64,000 bases of DNA from Kordiimonas lipolytica (lineage in GTDB: Bacteria; Pseudomonadota; Alphaproteobacteria; Sphingomonadales; Kordiimonadaceae): the NCBI RefSeq assembly GCF_001550065.1, contig NZ_LRUB01000017.1:372001-436000 (forward strand). The letters run 5' to 3'. The notes under the pieces were generated by a model. It saw only the letters and a program-made list of their open reading frames with translations. It made no database searches and was not told the DNA's origin. Made by a program: the position numbers and the translations under genes. This document shows, in pieces, positions 49,215 through 59,056 of this stretch. Within the stretch, counting starts at the first letter, position 1, and each line of letters begins with the position of its first letter.

Positions 49215-51595
49215 TCCGCAGCCGTCTCATCACGCTTTTCAAGCCACTGAACCGCAAGCTCCTGCGCGACATCAATCTGATGTGGGGCCAGGTGCTGGCC
49301 GTCAGCCTTGTGCTGGGGTGCGGGGTGGCCATCTATGTGATGATGAATGGCACGTTGGCATCACTCAAGGATACGCTGACGGCATACTATAGCCGCTACG
49401 CCATGGCTGACGTTTGGGCGCCCGCGCGTCGCGCGCCCCTGCAGGAGCTGGAGCATCTGAAGAACATCCCTGGCGTGCGGCTTGCCGAAGGCCGCATCGC
49501 TGTGGGCGGGATATTGGATATGCCGCTTGAGGCGGAGCCTGTGCGTGCAAAAATCGTGTCCCTGCCGGATGGCCGGATGCCGCGTATCAACTCGCTTTAC
49601 CTCAAGGCTGGAAGCCTGCCCGAGCATAGTTCCGAGCAGGTGGTGATAGCGGACGACTTCGCCGAAGCTCACAATCTGCGTGTGGGTGATCAGATCGCGG
49701 CGACGCTCTATGGTGTCAGGCGAACGCTCAAGATTTCCGGCATTGCGCTGGCGCCTGAGTTTATCTACTCGATCGCGCCTGGCGAAATGATCCCCAATGC
49801 CCGGCGCTATGCCATCATGTGGATGGGGTATGAGGCACTGGGGCATGCCTACAATATGGATGGCGCCTTCAATGAAGCTGTCTTTCTGTTGGATCGCAGC
49901 GCCAGCGTGCCTGAAGTGCTGGCAAAAATCGACGTTGTTTTGGACCGCTATGGCGGTATCGGCGCCTACCACCGTGACGATCAGCTGTCGGACGAATTCC
50001 TGCAAAGCGAGTTTACCCAGCTTGATACGCTTGGCGGCTTGTTGCCGCCGATCTTCCTGGGGGTGGCCGCTTTTTTGCTGAATATGGTGGTGACCCGGAT
50101 CGTGGAGCAGGAGCGCGAACAGATCGGCCTGATGAAGGCTTTCGGTTACCGCCCGGCGGCGATTGTCTGGCACTATTTGCGTTTTGCTGGAATCATCGTG
50201 CTTCTTGGCGTGCTCGGGGGCTGGTTTGCGGGATACCGCATGGGGGGCGGCATGGCCAGCATCTATCAGGACTTTTACAAGTTCCCGATTTTGATCTTCG
50301 ATCCCGGTGTGGGGATTTATCTGCGGGCGGCTGTGTTCGCTGTCGTTGCTGGCGTGCTTGGTGTGCTGCTGGCTGTCAGGAAGACCATTTCGCTCAGGCC
50401 TGCGGTTGCCATGGCGCCGCCGCCCCCGACCGACTACAGCAAGCTTGGCTCGTTCGCCTCAAGGGCGCGCTGGATGGACCAGGGGATGCGCATGATTGTG
50501 CGTCACATCGCGCGCTGGCCCGGCCGTTCGTCCCTGACCTGCCTTGGGGTGGCCATGGGCATGGCTATCATGATCGGTGCGCAAAGTGGCCAGGATGCGG
50601 TTAACCTCATGATCGCGACACAGTTCGAACTTGTCAGCCGGCAGGATCTTACGGTTGCTTTCACCGAAAAACAGGACCCGGTGGTTATCAATGACCTGAT
50701 GGCGCTAGACGGCGTGATCGCAGCGGAACCTTTCCTGTCCGCGCCTTCAACTATCAAATATGGCCACCGTTATCGCCACCAGGGGGTGATGGGGGTGGTG
50801 CAGAACGCTGATCTGAATGTGTTGATCAATGAGAATGACCAGGCTGTCAATCCCGCCCCCCGTGGGGTGACCTTATCCGACAGCCTGGCAACAGCGCTTG
50901 CTGCAAAACCAGGTGATATGGTGACGATTGATTTCAAGGATGGGCTGAGGAAATCAGAACGTCTGCCGGTGATGAAGGTGGTGCCCACCTATCTGGGCAC
51001 ACCCGCCTATATGGATATCGATGACCTGTCGGCGCTGTTGCGGGAAGGCGACCGCGTGTCAGGAGCTTATCTGATGGTGGATGCGCGCGAGCAGAACAGA
51101 ATCTACAGCCTGCTGAAGGATATGCCCACAGTGGCGGCAGTGTCGACGAACCAGTCGTCGCGGAAGTCCATGGCTGACACGATGGATGAAACCATGGGCA
51201 CCATGACCTTCTTCAACTCGCTCTTTGCTAGCCTGATCGCCATCGGCGTGGTTTTTTCAGGTGCGCGCATATCCTTTTATGAGCGCCAGCGAGAGATTGC
51301 GAGCTTGCGCGTCCTTGGTTTCACGGTTGGCGAAGTGAATGCCGTCCTTCTGGGTGAACTGGCGGTGCTGACCTTCCTGGCGCTGCCGATCGGTGCCTTC
51401 CTGGGGTATCAGCTTGCGCTCTTTATCCATTCGAGCATGAGCAGCGAGCTGTTCCGCGTTCCGACAACAGTTTCCAACTGGTCGTTTGCATATGCGACGA
51501 CCGTGATTATTCTGGCAGCGGTCGTATCTGCCGCCGTGATTGCAAGACAAGTGGCCAAGCTGAATTTGGTTATGGCCCTGAAAACGCGCGAATAA
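49211..51595 (+). CDS. FtsX-family ABC transporter permease
   Basis: 794 residues. First membrane helix near 25-45 (VLAVSLVLGCGVAIYVMM), periplasmic domain, then three helices around 285-400, a second soluble region and a final three-helix block (about 660-785: FFNSLFASLIAIGVVFSGARISFYERQREIASLRVLGFT in parts). The double FtsX-domain size is that of permeases working alone rather than as heterodimers. MacB/DevC-like; may extract or export an envelope lipid or peptide. Between the ATPase and adaptor genes. Confidence 0.87.
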   Translation: MIRSRLITLFKPLNRKLLRDINLMWGQVLAVSLVLGCGVAIYVMMNGTLASLKDTLTAYYSRYAMADVWAPARRAPLQELEHLKNIPGVRLAEGRIAVGGILDMPLEAEPVRAKIVSLPDGRMPRINSLYLKAGSLPEHSSEQVVIADDFAEAHNLRVGDQIAATLYGVRRTLKISGIALAPEFIYSIAPGEMIPNARRYAIMWMGYEALGHAYNMDGAFNEAVFLLDRSASVPEVLAKIDVVLDRYGGIGAYHRDDQLSDEFLQSEFTQLDTLGGLLPPIFLGVAAFLLNMVVTRIVEQEREQIGLMKAFGYRPAAIVWHYLRFAGIIVLLGVLGGWFAGYRMGGGMASIYQDFYKFPILIFDPGVGIYLRAAVFAVVAGVLGVLLAVRKTISLRPAVAMAPPPPTDYSKLGSFASRARWMDQGMRMIVRHIARWPGRSSLTCLGVAMGMAIMIGAQSGQDAVNLMIATQFELVSRQDLTVAFTEKQDPVVINDLMALDGVIAAEPFLSAPSTIKYGHRYRHQGVMGVVQNADLNVLINENDQAVNPAPRGVTLSDSLATALAAKPGDMVTIDFKDGLRKSERLPVMKVVPTYLGTPAYMDIDDLSALLREGDRVSGAYLMVDAREQNRIYSLLKDMPTVAAVSTNQSSRKSMADTMDETMGTMTFFNSLFASLIAIGVVFSGARISFYERQREIASLRVLGFTVGEVNAVLLGELAVLTFLALPIGAFLGYQLALFIHSSMSSELFRVPTTVSNWSFAYATTVIILAAVVSAAVIARQVAKLNLVMALKTRE

Positions 51596-51625
51596 TGATA
51601 AAGCGTGAACGGAGAGGAAAATAAA

Positions 51626-52831
51626 ATGGCTGCACCGCGTGCGCGCACAATCATGTTTACCGCCATGGGGGCACTTGTCCTGGCGTTTCTGATATTCGCT
51701 TTCCGGCCTGAACCCTTGCATGTGGAAGCGGGAGCCGCGTCACGTGGGCCAATGCAGATTTCAATCACGGATGATGGCCGCACGCGGGTGAAGGAACTTT
51801 ATGTGGTTTCGGCACCGATTGCCGGGCGGGTGCTGCGGCTTGAGCCGGAAGTGGGTGACCGTGTGGTTGCCGGTGAAACGCTTCTGGCGACTATGCTGCC
51901 CTCAGGCCCTGCCTTCCTTGACGAACGCCGCCAGAAAGAGGCGGAAGCCGCAGTGGAAGCCGCGCGCGCGGCGCTTGAACTTGCGCAGGCCAGCGTCAGC
52001 AAGGCAGAGGCCGAGGTGGATTACGCGCAAGCTGAAATCAAACGCACAGAAACGCTGGTGGCCAGCAATACGGCTAGCCCGGCAGCTCTTGACCGCGCGC
52101 AGCTCGCGTTCCGAACGGCGGCTGCCCAGCTTGATACTGCCAAATCCAGCGTCCGTATGCGCCGGGCCGATGTCGCGGTGGCGGAAGCCGCGCTCATTGG
52201 GCCGGACCAGGCAGACGGCGCGGGTGGCGGTGTGGTGCAGATCAATGCGCCGATTAGCGGAGCTGTTCTGGCGCTAAGCCATGAAAGCGAAGGTGTTGTC
52301 GCTGTCGGAACCCCGCTTCTGGAACTTGGCGACCCGCAAGACATTGAAATCGTGGCAGACTTTCTGTCGCATCAGGCAGTACAAGTTAAGCCCGGTGCGC
52401 ACGTGATGGTGGAAGGCTGGGGTGGTGAGCCACTGTCGGGCCATGTGCGTCTGGTGGAGCCCAAAGGATTCACAAAGTTTTCGGCGCTCGGCATTGAAGA
52501 GCAGCGGGTGAACATAATCATCGATTTTGACGATGCGTCACGGGAACAACTGGGCCAGCTCGGGCATGGGTTCCGTGTCGAGCCACGCATCATTTTGTGG
52601 GAAGGGGAGAATGTCCTCCAGGTGCCCACAAGCGCCCTGTTTCGCAAGGGCGAAAGCTGGGCGGTTTTCCGTATCATCGACGATACGGCAGTGCTGACCG
52701 AAGTTGAAGTTGGTCGCATGAACGACCGCGAGGCTGAAATAATGGGTGGACTAACTGACGGGGAAACCGTGGTCCTGCATCCTGCGGATGTCCTCGAAGA
52801 CGGCATGTCGGTAACTATTCATGTTCAATAA
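51626..52831 (+). CDS. HlyD-like periplasmic adaptor of the ABC exporter
   Basis: 401 residues from the ATG at 51626 (GGAGAGGA upstream; a GTG at 51605 is in frame). One N-terminal membrane helix (8-25), HlyD barrel-sandwich (VVSAPIAGRVLRLEPEVGDRVVAGETLLATM), a coiled-coil hairpin 80-165 rich in Ala and Glu, second lipoyl half (INAPISGAVLALSHESEGVVAVGTPLLELG) and a beta-barrel. Completes the ABC-FtsX-HlyD tripartite unit, like DevB of the DevBCA glycolipid exporters. Substrate unknown. Confidence 0.88.
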   Translation: MAAPRARTIMFTAMGALVLAFLIFAFRPEPLHVEAGAASRGPMQISITDDGRTRVKELYVVSAPIAGRVLRLEPEVGDRVVAGETLLATMLPSGPAFLDERRQKEAEAAVEAARAALELAQASVSKAEAEVDYAQAEIKRTETLVASNTASPAALDRAQLAFRTAAAQLDTAKSSVRMRRADVAVAEAALIGPDQADGAGGGVVQINAPISGAVLALSHESEGVVAVGTPLLELGDPQDIEIVADFLSHQAVQVKPGAHVMVEGWGGEPLSGHVRLVEPKGFTKFSALGIEEQRVNIIIDFDDASREQLGQLGHGFRVEPRIILWEGENVLQVPTSALFRKGESWAVFRIIDDTAVLTEVEVGRMNDREAEIMGGLTDGETVVLHPADVLEDGMSVTIHVQ

Positions 52832-52958
52832 CAGATGGTTACTGGGCATTCTGTTCAATGATAAAGCCTGTCAGGCAAATGAACTTAAGTAACCATTGTC
52901 ATTGCAATTTTCTGCCCTGAATCTATGATTTCTGGTGAACCAGTTGTGAGGATTCAGG

Positions 52959-54530
52959 GTGACGACCAGTTTTCAGAACAAAAAGGGCCAGCCGAAGGAG
53001 GCGCACTTGGACACAGACCAGGGCGTAACGTCGTCTGACGACCTCTCCGCAGTAATGGATTTGCTGACGGAAGGCGTGATCGTACGCCGCGAAGCAGAGG
53101 TCCTTTTTGTCAATGAGGCCTTGCGAAGGCTAATGGGCTTCGAAGGCCCGAAAGAAGACATGCTGAAAGAGCCGATGGAACATTGGCTTCACCCCGAAGA
53201 CTATAAGCGGATCGAAGACTATTACGCCCAGCGCATTGGGGGCGGTGATGCGCCTGATAGCTATGAAGCCCGGATACTGAGGGCGGATGGTGAGGTTCGC
53301 TGGTGTTCCTTTCGCGCAGCCCAGATCATATGGGAAGGAAAACCGGCGGTCACAGCATCGCTGACCGATATCACCGACAAGCGTGAAACCGAACAGGCCT
53401 ACGCCCAATCTGAACGCAAGTTCCGCAACATCTTCAACCTGACGCCCGAGGTGATGATCATATCAAGCCTCGTGGACGGGAAGATACTGGATGTGAACCC
53501 GGCATTCCTGAATGTTTTTGGGCGTCGGCGCGATGATGTGATCGGCAAGACATCGGCTGAGCTGGATATCTGGGCAGATACTACGTTCCTTGGCCGCTTT
53601 GTCGAGGAACTGAAGATGAATGCTTCGATGACTGACGTGCCCACCACAGTAAAAACGCGTGGCAACCTGATCCGTCATTTCCGACTGTTTGCGCAAAAGA
53701 TCGAGCGCGACGAAGAGCCGATGCTGTTGATGATTGGTCGGGATGTCACTGAAGATCTGACGCAGGCACAGGAGCTTCAGCGCAGCAAGGATTCAGCCGA
53801 ACTCGCGAACCGCGCCAAGTCTGAGTTTCTCGCGAACATGAGCCATGAGCTGAGAACGCCCCTGAACGCGATCCTTGGGTTTGCGGAGATCATCAAGGAA
53901 GAGATGATCGGCCCTTTGGGGACACCGCGATACGCTGAATATGCCAAGGATATTCACGAAAGCGGCACGCACCTTTTGTCAATCATCAACGACATCCTTG
54001 ACCTGTCGAAGGTGGAAGCTGGACGCCTTGAAGCCTACCTGACCTGGGTTGACCCGCTTGAAAACCTTGAGATGTGCATCAACCTGGTGCAGCAGCGCGC
54101 CCGCGAGGCGGAACTGAAGCTGAGCTATGAATTTGACGATGACATTCTTCTGGAGGCTGATGATCGGCTGATCAAGCAGATCGCCCTCAACCTTCTGTCG
54201 AATGCGATCAAATTCACAGAACCTGGCGGCAGTGTGGTGATGAAACTTGAGAAAACGGCCCCCGGTGGTCTGTGCCTCAGTGTTGAAGATACGGGCATCG
54301 GCATGACGGGGGAGGAGATCAAGATCGCAAAACGCCCGTTCGGCCAGGTGGACAGCAGCCTCAGCCGCCGTCACGAAGGGTCGGGTCTTGGCTTGCCGCT
54401 GATCTCTGCTTTTGCAGAAAAGCTTAGCGCCACCATGACGATTGACAGCCAGCCCGGTGTCGGCACGCGCGTCAGTATTGTCTTCCCGCCTTTCAAAGTG
54501 CGCTCGAAAGGCAAAGACAAAGACGATTAA
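52959..54530 (+). CDS. Cytosolic PAS-PAS sensor histidine kinase
   Basis: 523 residues, GTG start with GAGG 7 bases upstream. No membrane segment. Two PAS domains (about 28-140 and 150-275, the second RNIFNLTPEVMIISSLVDGKILDVNPAFLNVFGR), HisKA with His296 in [20 protein letters not shown], and HATPase with N box (NLLSNAIKFTEPGG), G1 (VEDTGIGM) and G2 (HEGSGLGLPLISAF). The catalytic core closely resembles that of the TPR kinase at 59057-61201. No response regulator adjoins it. A terminator follows. Confidence 0.9.
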   Translation: MTTSFQNKKGQPKEAHLDTDQGVTSSDDLSAVMDLLTEGVIVRREAEVLFVNEALRRLMGFEGPKEDMLKEPMEHWLHPEDYKRIEDYYAQRIGGGDAPDSYEARILRADGEVRWCSFRAAQIIWEGKPAVTASLTDITDKRETEQAYAQSERKFRNIFNLTPEVMIISSLVDGKILDVNPAFLNVFGRRRDDVIGKTSAELDIWADTTFLGRFVEELKMNASMTDVPTTVKTRGNLIRHFRLFAQKIERDEEPMLLMIGRDVTEDLTQAQELQRSKDSAELANRAKSEFLANMSHELRTPLNAILGFAEIIKEEMIGPLGTPRYAEYAKDIHESGTHLLSIINDILDLSKVEAGRLEAYLTWVDPLENLEMCINLVQQRAREAELKLSYEFDDDILLEADDRLIKQIALNLLSNAIKFTEPGGSVVMKLEKTAPGGLCLSVEDTGIGMTGEEIKIAKRPFGQVDSSLSRRHEGSGLGLPLISAFAEKLSATMTIDSQPGVGTRVSIVFPPFKVRSKGKDKDD

Positions 54531-54560
54531 GGCGCTTTTGCGTGGCAATGCAGCAATTTA

Positions 54561-54591
54561 AAAAGCCGGCTTCTGAGGCCGGCTTTTGTGT
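54561..54591 (+). terminator. Intrinsic terminator after the PAS kinase gene
   Basis: AAAAGCCGGC (54561-54570) with GCCGGCTTTT (54578-54587), 7-base loop. The A/T flanks could let it act also for the convergent purD gene. Confidence 0.85.
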
Positions 54592-54605
54592 GTTTTGGAT
54601 AGGGG

Positions 54606-55886
54606 CTACTGGGCCTTTTCGCGCTCAACCGCCCGCCAGCCGATGTCGCGGCGACAGAAGCCACCGGGCCAGTTCACGGTGTCGACAGCTTCATAGGCTG
54701 TTTTCTGCGCTTCGGTCACAGTTGCGCCAAGGGCTGTCACATTCAGCACACGGCCACCGTTTGCCACCAGGATACCTTCTTCAAGCTTGGTGCCCGCATG
54801 GAACACGGTGGCGCCGGTTTTCCGTTCGGCTGCCTTGATGCCGCTGATCTCATCGCCCTTTTGGTAGCTGCCGGGATAGCCCTTGGTGGCCATCACCACG
54901 GTCAGCGCTACATCATCGCGCCATTCTACTGTACAGTCGTCCAATTCGCCCTTGGCGCTTGCCAGCAGCAGCGGAACGAAATCACTTTTCATCCGGGACA
55001 TCAGCACCTGGCACTCAGGGTCGCCGAAGCGTACGTTATATTCGATCAGTTTCGGGCCCTCTGCTGTAATCATGAGCCCTGCGAAAAACACACCCCGGAA
55101 GGGATGGCCCATGTCGGCCATGGCCTTGACGGTGGGGTTGATGATCTCATTCATCACACGGTCGCACATATCGTCTGTCATAACCGGTGCCGGGCTGTAG
55201 GCGCCCATGCCGCCGGTGTTGGGGCCTGTATCGCCTTCGCCCACGGCCTTGTGATCCTGGGCGGTTGCCAGCGCCAGCGTGTTTTGCCCGTCGCACAGCA
55301 CGAAGAAGCTGGCTTCCTCGCCGGTCAGGAATTCTTCTACCACCACTTCGGCACCGGCATCACCAAAAGCGCCGCCGAAAATATCGTCGATAGCAGCAAA
55401 GGCTTCTTCAACTGTTTGCGCCAGGATGACGCCCTTACCCGCCGCAAGGCCATCTGCCTTCACGACAATCGGGGCACCCTGTTTTTCAACATAGGCCTTC
55501 GCGTCTGCAGCCGATTTGAACCGGCCATAGGCGGCGGTAGGGATGTCATATTTGGCGCACACGTCCTTGGTGAAGCCTTTGGAGCCTTCAAGCTGCGCGG
55601 CCCCTGCGGTGGGGCCGAATGCCAGGATGTCGGCCTCCGTCAGTGCATCCACAAGGCCTGCGACCAGTGGGTCCTCGGGGCCGACCACGACAAAATCAAT
55701 CGCCATCTCGCGGCAGAAACTGATCACAGCGTCAAAGTCTTTGGCGTCCAGCGGTACGCAGGCAGCTACATCGGCGATGCCGCCGTTACCGGGCGCACAA
55801 TAGAGCGTATCCACCAACGGGCTCTGGGCAATTTTCCAGCAAAGGGCATGTTCGCGGCCACCTGAGCCGATGACGAGAATGTTCAT
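54606..55886 (-). CDS. purD: Phosphoribosylamine-glycine ligase
   Basis: 426 residues. GARS family: [39 protein letters not shown]-grasp ([46 protein letters not shown]), [26 protein letters not shown], and the C-terminal domain ([15 protein letters not shown]). Ligates glycine to phosphoribosylamine in purine synthesis. Divergent from xseA, a common alphaproteobacterial arrangement. Confidence 0.96.
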   Translation of the reverse strand: MNILVIGSGGREHALCWKIAQSPLVDTLYCAPGNGGIADVAACVPLDAKDFDAVISFCREMAIDFVVVGPEDPLVAGLVDALTEADILAFGPTAGAAQLEGSKGFTKDVCAKYDIPTAAYGRFKSAADAKAYVEKQGAPIVVKADGLAAGKGVILAQTVEEAFAAIDDIFGGAFGDAGAEVVVEEFLTGEEASFFVLCDGQNTLALATAQDHKAVGEGDTGPNTGGMGAYSPAPVMTDDMCDRVMNEIINPTVKAMADMGHPFRGVFFAGLMITAEGPKLIEYNVRFGDPECQVLMSRMKSDFVPLLLASAKGELDDCTVEWRDDVALTVVMATKGYPGSYQKGDEISGIKAAERKTGATVFHAGTKLEEGILVANGGRVLNVTALGATVTEAQKTAYEAVDTVNWPGGFCRRDIGWRAVEREKAQ

Positions 55887-56011
55887 TTTTTATCCAGTCA
55901 TATGATGGTTGCTTGAAGGCTGCCCCCTTGTATCATAGGTTCCTGAGCACTCAAGCCTGAACTGGGGCAAATCCATCAGGTGCGGCAAAAAAGTAAGGGA
56001 GCATCGCGGCA

Positions 56012-57484
56012 ATGTCGAATGACGACACGCCAGCTGGCGCGCCATCAGGCGCACGCAACGTCTTTGAATATAGCGTCTCGGAACTTTCGGGCGCCTTGAA
56101 GCGTTCGGTTGAGGACCAGTTCGGCTATGTGCGCGTGCGCGCTGAGCTTTCAGGCGTCAAGCGCCCGGCTTCAGGGCATCTCTATTTCGCGCTGAAGGAT
56201 GATAAAGCCGTGCTGGATGGTGTCTGCTGGCGTGGTGTGGCTGGGCGCTTTGCCTTCAAGCCGGAAGACGGACTTGAAGTCATCTGTACCGGCAAGCTGA
56301 CAACATACCCGGCGCGCTCCAAATACCAGATGGTGGTGGAGCATATGGAGCCCGCAGGCGCGGGTGCGCTGATGGCGCTTCTGGAAGAACGCAAGAAGAA
56401 GCTAGCGGCTGAGGGCCTGTTCGATCCAGCGCGAAAGAAGCCGATTCCCTACCTGCCGCAGGTGATTGGTGTGGTCACGTCACCTACGGGCGCAGTCATC
56501 CGCGATATCCTGCACCGCCTGAATGACCGTTTCCCACGCCATGTGCTGGTCTGGCCTGTGTTGGTGCAGGGCGAAGGTGCCGCGGACCAGGTGGCCAATG
56601 CGATCAAAGGGTTCAATGCTATCGACGGTTCGCGCGACATCCCACGGCCGGACCTTCTGATCGTGGCGCGCGGTGGTGGCTCGATCGAGGACCTGTGGTC
56701 CTTCAACGAAGAAGCCGTGGTACGTGCCGCGGCAGAGAGTGATATTCCGCTGATATCCGCCGTGGGGCACGAAACTGACACCACGCTGATTGACTATGCG
56801 TCTGACCTGCGCGCGCCAACGCCGACAGGGGCGGCAGAGAAGGCCGTGCCGGTGCGTGAAGACCTGCGCTTCACGGTGGCAGACCTTGGGCGCCGCCTTG
56901 CAGGACTAAGGGTAACCATGCTGCGGGACCGGGAAGAACGCCTGCGCGGCCTTGCCCGTGGTCTGCCAAGCCCGCGTGATATCCTGGGGCTGGCGCAGCA
57001 GCGCTTCGATGATCTGTCGGACCGTTTGCCGCGCGGTCTTGTGGCGGCTGTGCAGCAAAAATCCATTCAGCTCAATCGTCTTGTGGGCGGCTTGAGCGTG
57101 GGGCGCTTGAAGCAGCTTGTGACCTTCAGGGGTAAGGAACTGGAAAGCACATCAAAACGGTTGACGCCAGCCTATGCCCGGAAGCTGGAAGATCTGGGAT
57201 CGCGCCTTGCAGCCAGTGGCCGGATGCTGGACAGCCTGAGCTATGAGCGGGTGCTTGAGCGCGGCTACGCACTGGTGGAGGACGCAAGTGGGACACCGGT
57301 TTCGAAAGCGGCAAGCCTTGCTGCAGGGGATCAGGTGACCGTGCGCTTCGCGGATGGCACCAGCGACATGCAGGTTCTTGGTGGCGACGCGCCCAAGCCG
57401 GTTCAAAAGCCGAAGCCTGCGCCAAAGAAAAAGCCTAAAGCAAAAACGCCGGGCGGCGATGACCGACAGGGCTCGCTACTTTAA
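56012..57484 (+). CDS. xseA: Exodeoxyribonuclease VII large subunit
   Basis: 490 residues. OB-fold about 20-115 ([42 protein letters not shown] in parts), catalytic domain 120-320 with [40 protein letters not shown] and [28 protein letters not shown], then a long coiled coil and a Lys/Pro-rich tail. Degrades single-stranded DNA with XseB, which is not in the window. Confidence 0.96.
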   Translation: MSNDDTPAGAPSGARNVFEYSVSELSGALKRSVEDQFGYVRVRAELSGVKRPASGHLYFALKDDKAVLDGVCWRGVAGRFAFKPEDGLEVICTGKLTTYPARSKYQMVVEHMEPAGAGALMALLEERKKKLAAEGLFDPARKKPIPYLPQVIGVVTSPTGAVIRDILHRLNDRFPRHVLVWPVLVQGEGAADQVANAIKGFNAIDGSRDIPRPDLLIVARGGGSIEDLWSFNEEAVVRAAAESDIPLISAVGHETDTTLIDYASDLRAPTPTGAAEKAVPVREDLRFTVADLGRRLAGLRVTMLRDREERLRGLARGLPSPRDILGLAQQRFDDLSDRLPRGLVAAVQQKSIQLNRLVGGLSVGRLKQLVTFRGKELESTSKRLTPAYARKLEDLGSRLAASGRMLDSLSYERVLERGYALVEDASGTPVSKAASLAAGDQVTVRFADGTSDMQVLGGDAPKPVQKPKPAPKKKPKAKTPGGDDRQGSLL

Positions 57485-57538
57485 AAATCGGCGGCAAATG
57501 CCCAACTTTTGCCGTCTTCACAAGAGAAACAGGGTCTC

Positions 57539-58360
57539 ATGATCAAGATTGTCCAAATATGTGTTGCCGTCCTTCTGTTCACCGTGCTGTCGCCGCTCGT
57601 GCACGCGGTTGAGCTGCAGGGGCAGCTGGTGCAGGGCGGCCTTGTTTGGGGGCAGCTTTCCCCAGGCAGTGAAATGAGCCTTAACGGCGAGCCCGTGAAG
57701 GTTGGCCAGGAAGGTCATTTTGTTTTCGGCTTTGGTCGGGATGAGGGGCCAACGGCATCGCTTGTGATCCTGCACCGCGACGGCAAGCGCGAGGAACGTA
57801 CGCTCAGGATCGAGAAACGCGAATTCGATATCGAACGCGTTGACGGCCTGCCGCCCAAAACGGTTACGCCGCCGCCTGAATGGCGCGAACGCCGTAAGGT
57901 AGAAACCGGGAAGGTGCGTGAGGCCCGCAGCTTCCTGGCGGACAATATGCATTGGTCGCGGGGGTTCATCCGGCCCGCTGAAGGTCGGCTCTCCGGCTTC
58001 TACGGCAGTCAGCGCATCTTGAACGGCAAGCCCAGAAGCCCCCATTACGGTCTGGATATCGCGGGGCCCACTGGCACGCCGGTCCATGCCCCGGCGGGAG
58101 GTGTTGTGCGGCTCGCAGTGCCTGATTTTCTTCTGGAAGGCGGTATCGTGATCATCGACCACGGGTTTGGCGTTACCTCCACCCTGTTTCATATGAACAG
58201 CGTGGATGTTAAAGAGGGCGCCTGGATACACCAGGGTGACCTGATCGGCACCATCGGAGCCACCGGACGCGCGAGTGGCCCCCATGTGGACTGGCGGGTG
58301 AACTGGAAAAATGTGCGGCTTGATCCGCAACTACTGATTAGTGACAGCATCGAGGACTAA
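57539..58360 (+). CDS. Exported M23 family metallopeptidase
   Basis: 273 residues from the ATG at 57539. Signal peptide about 1-23 (VHA-V). N-terminal beta domain, then the LytM-type domain: H169-YGLD173-I (zinc ligands), GTPVHAPAGGVV, and SGPHVDWRVNW at the end. Where classical M23 enzymes have HxH, the second His here is Asp (HVD), a variant I recall in a proteobacterial subgroup. Presumably cuts peptidoglycan cross-links. Followed 3 bases later by the TorF-type porin gene. Confidence 0.88.
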   Translation: MIKIVQICVAVLLFTVLSPLVHAVELQGQLVQGGLVWGQLSPGSEMSLNGEPVKVGQEGHFVFGFGRDEGPTASLVILHRDGKREERTLRIEKREFDIERVDGLPPKTVTPPPEWRERRKVETGKVREARSFLADNMHWSRGFIRPAEGRLSGFYGSQRILNGKPRSPHYGLDIAGPTGTPVHAPAGGVVRLAVPDFLLEGGIVIIDHGFGVTSTLFHMNSVDVKEGAWIHQGDLIGTIGATGRASGPHVDWRVNWKNVRLDPQLLISDSIED

Positions 58361-58363
58361 AAA

Positions 58364-59047
58364 ATGAAAAAGACAATCAGCTGCCTTGGATTATTGCTGG
58401 CGGCCTCAACCGCAGCCACCGCGCAAGACGATGAAAGTCTTGCGATTGACGGCTATGTCGGCGTTCTGAGCGACTATCGCGATAGGGGGCTGAGCCTTTC
58501 TGACAAGGACCCTGTCCTTGTGGCCTCCGTGGGCGCCTTTCATGATAGCGGTTTTTACGGCGGCGTTGTGGGTGGCATCCTTGGGGACGGCTTTGCCGGC
58601 GAAACCAAGGCCGAGTTTTATGCCGGTTACCAGATGGACACCGGTACATACATCTATGATTTCTCGGCAGAGCTCGACAGCTTTCACGGTGATGGCAACA
58701 GTCGTTTCTTCCCCGAGTTCAAGGCAACCATGGCGCGGGACTTTGGCCTGGCCTTCATTCGCGGCGGTGTAGCTTACGCGCCGGATGGCCGCTGGAGCGA
58801 CCCAGACCGCGACAGCTTTTATGTCTACTCGGACCTTGAAGTGCCGATCCCATCCGTGCCGGAACTGACGCTTATCGGGCGACTTGGCTATGACATGCGG
58901 CAGGACCGGTCGAATGTATGGGACTGGGGGCTTGGGGTCAGTGCGTTCATCGACAATGTCGAGCTCAGCATCATGTATGAAGACAGCGGCCGTGAGCATG
59001 ACCTGGGCGAAGGGGCCTTGGTTTTTGGTGCGCGCTTCTATTTCTAG
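58364..59047 (+). CDS. TorF-family putative porin
   Basis: 227 residues, signal peptide about 1-20 (ATA-Q). Beta-strand pattern of alternating aromatic residues: DGYVGVLSDYRDRGLSLSDKDPVLVASVGAFHDSGFYGGVVGGI (in parts), GETKAEFYAGYQMDTGTYIYDF, and a C-terminal strand ending RFYF, the outer-membrane barrel assembly signal. TorF/Gcw_chp proteins are small outer-membrane barrels of alphaproteobacteria. Translationally close to the M23 gene. Confidence 0.86.
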   Translation: MKKTISCLGLLLAASTAATAQDDESLAIDGYVGVLSDYRDRGLSLSDKDPVLVASVGAFHDSGFYGGVVGGILGDGFAGETKAEFYAGYQMDTGTYIYDFSAELDSFHGDGNSRFFPEFKATMARDFGLAFIRGGVAYAPDGRWSDPDRDSFYVYSDLEVPIPSVPELTLIGRLGYDMRQDRSNVWDWGLGVSAFIDNVELSIMYEDSGREHDLGEGALVFGARFYF

Positions 59048-59056
59048 TCTGAGCAG

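Noticed and set aside
54798..55865. A 355-codon open frame antisense to purD
   Set aside because: purD is unmistakable on the other strand; the antisense product shows Cys/His-rich nonsense and no motif.
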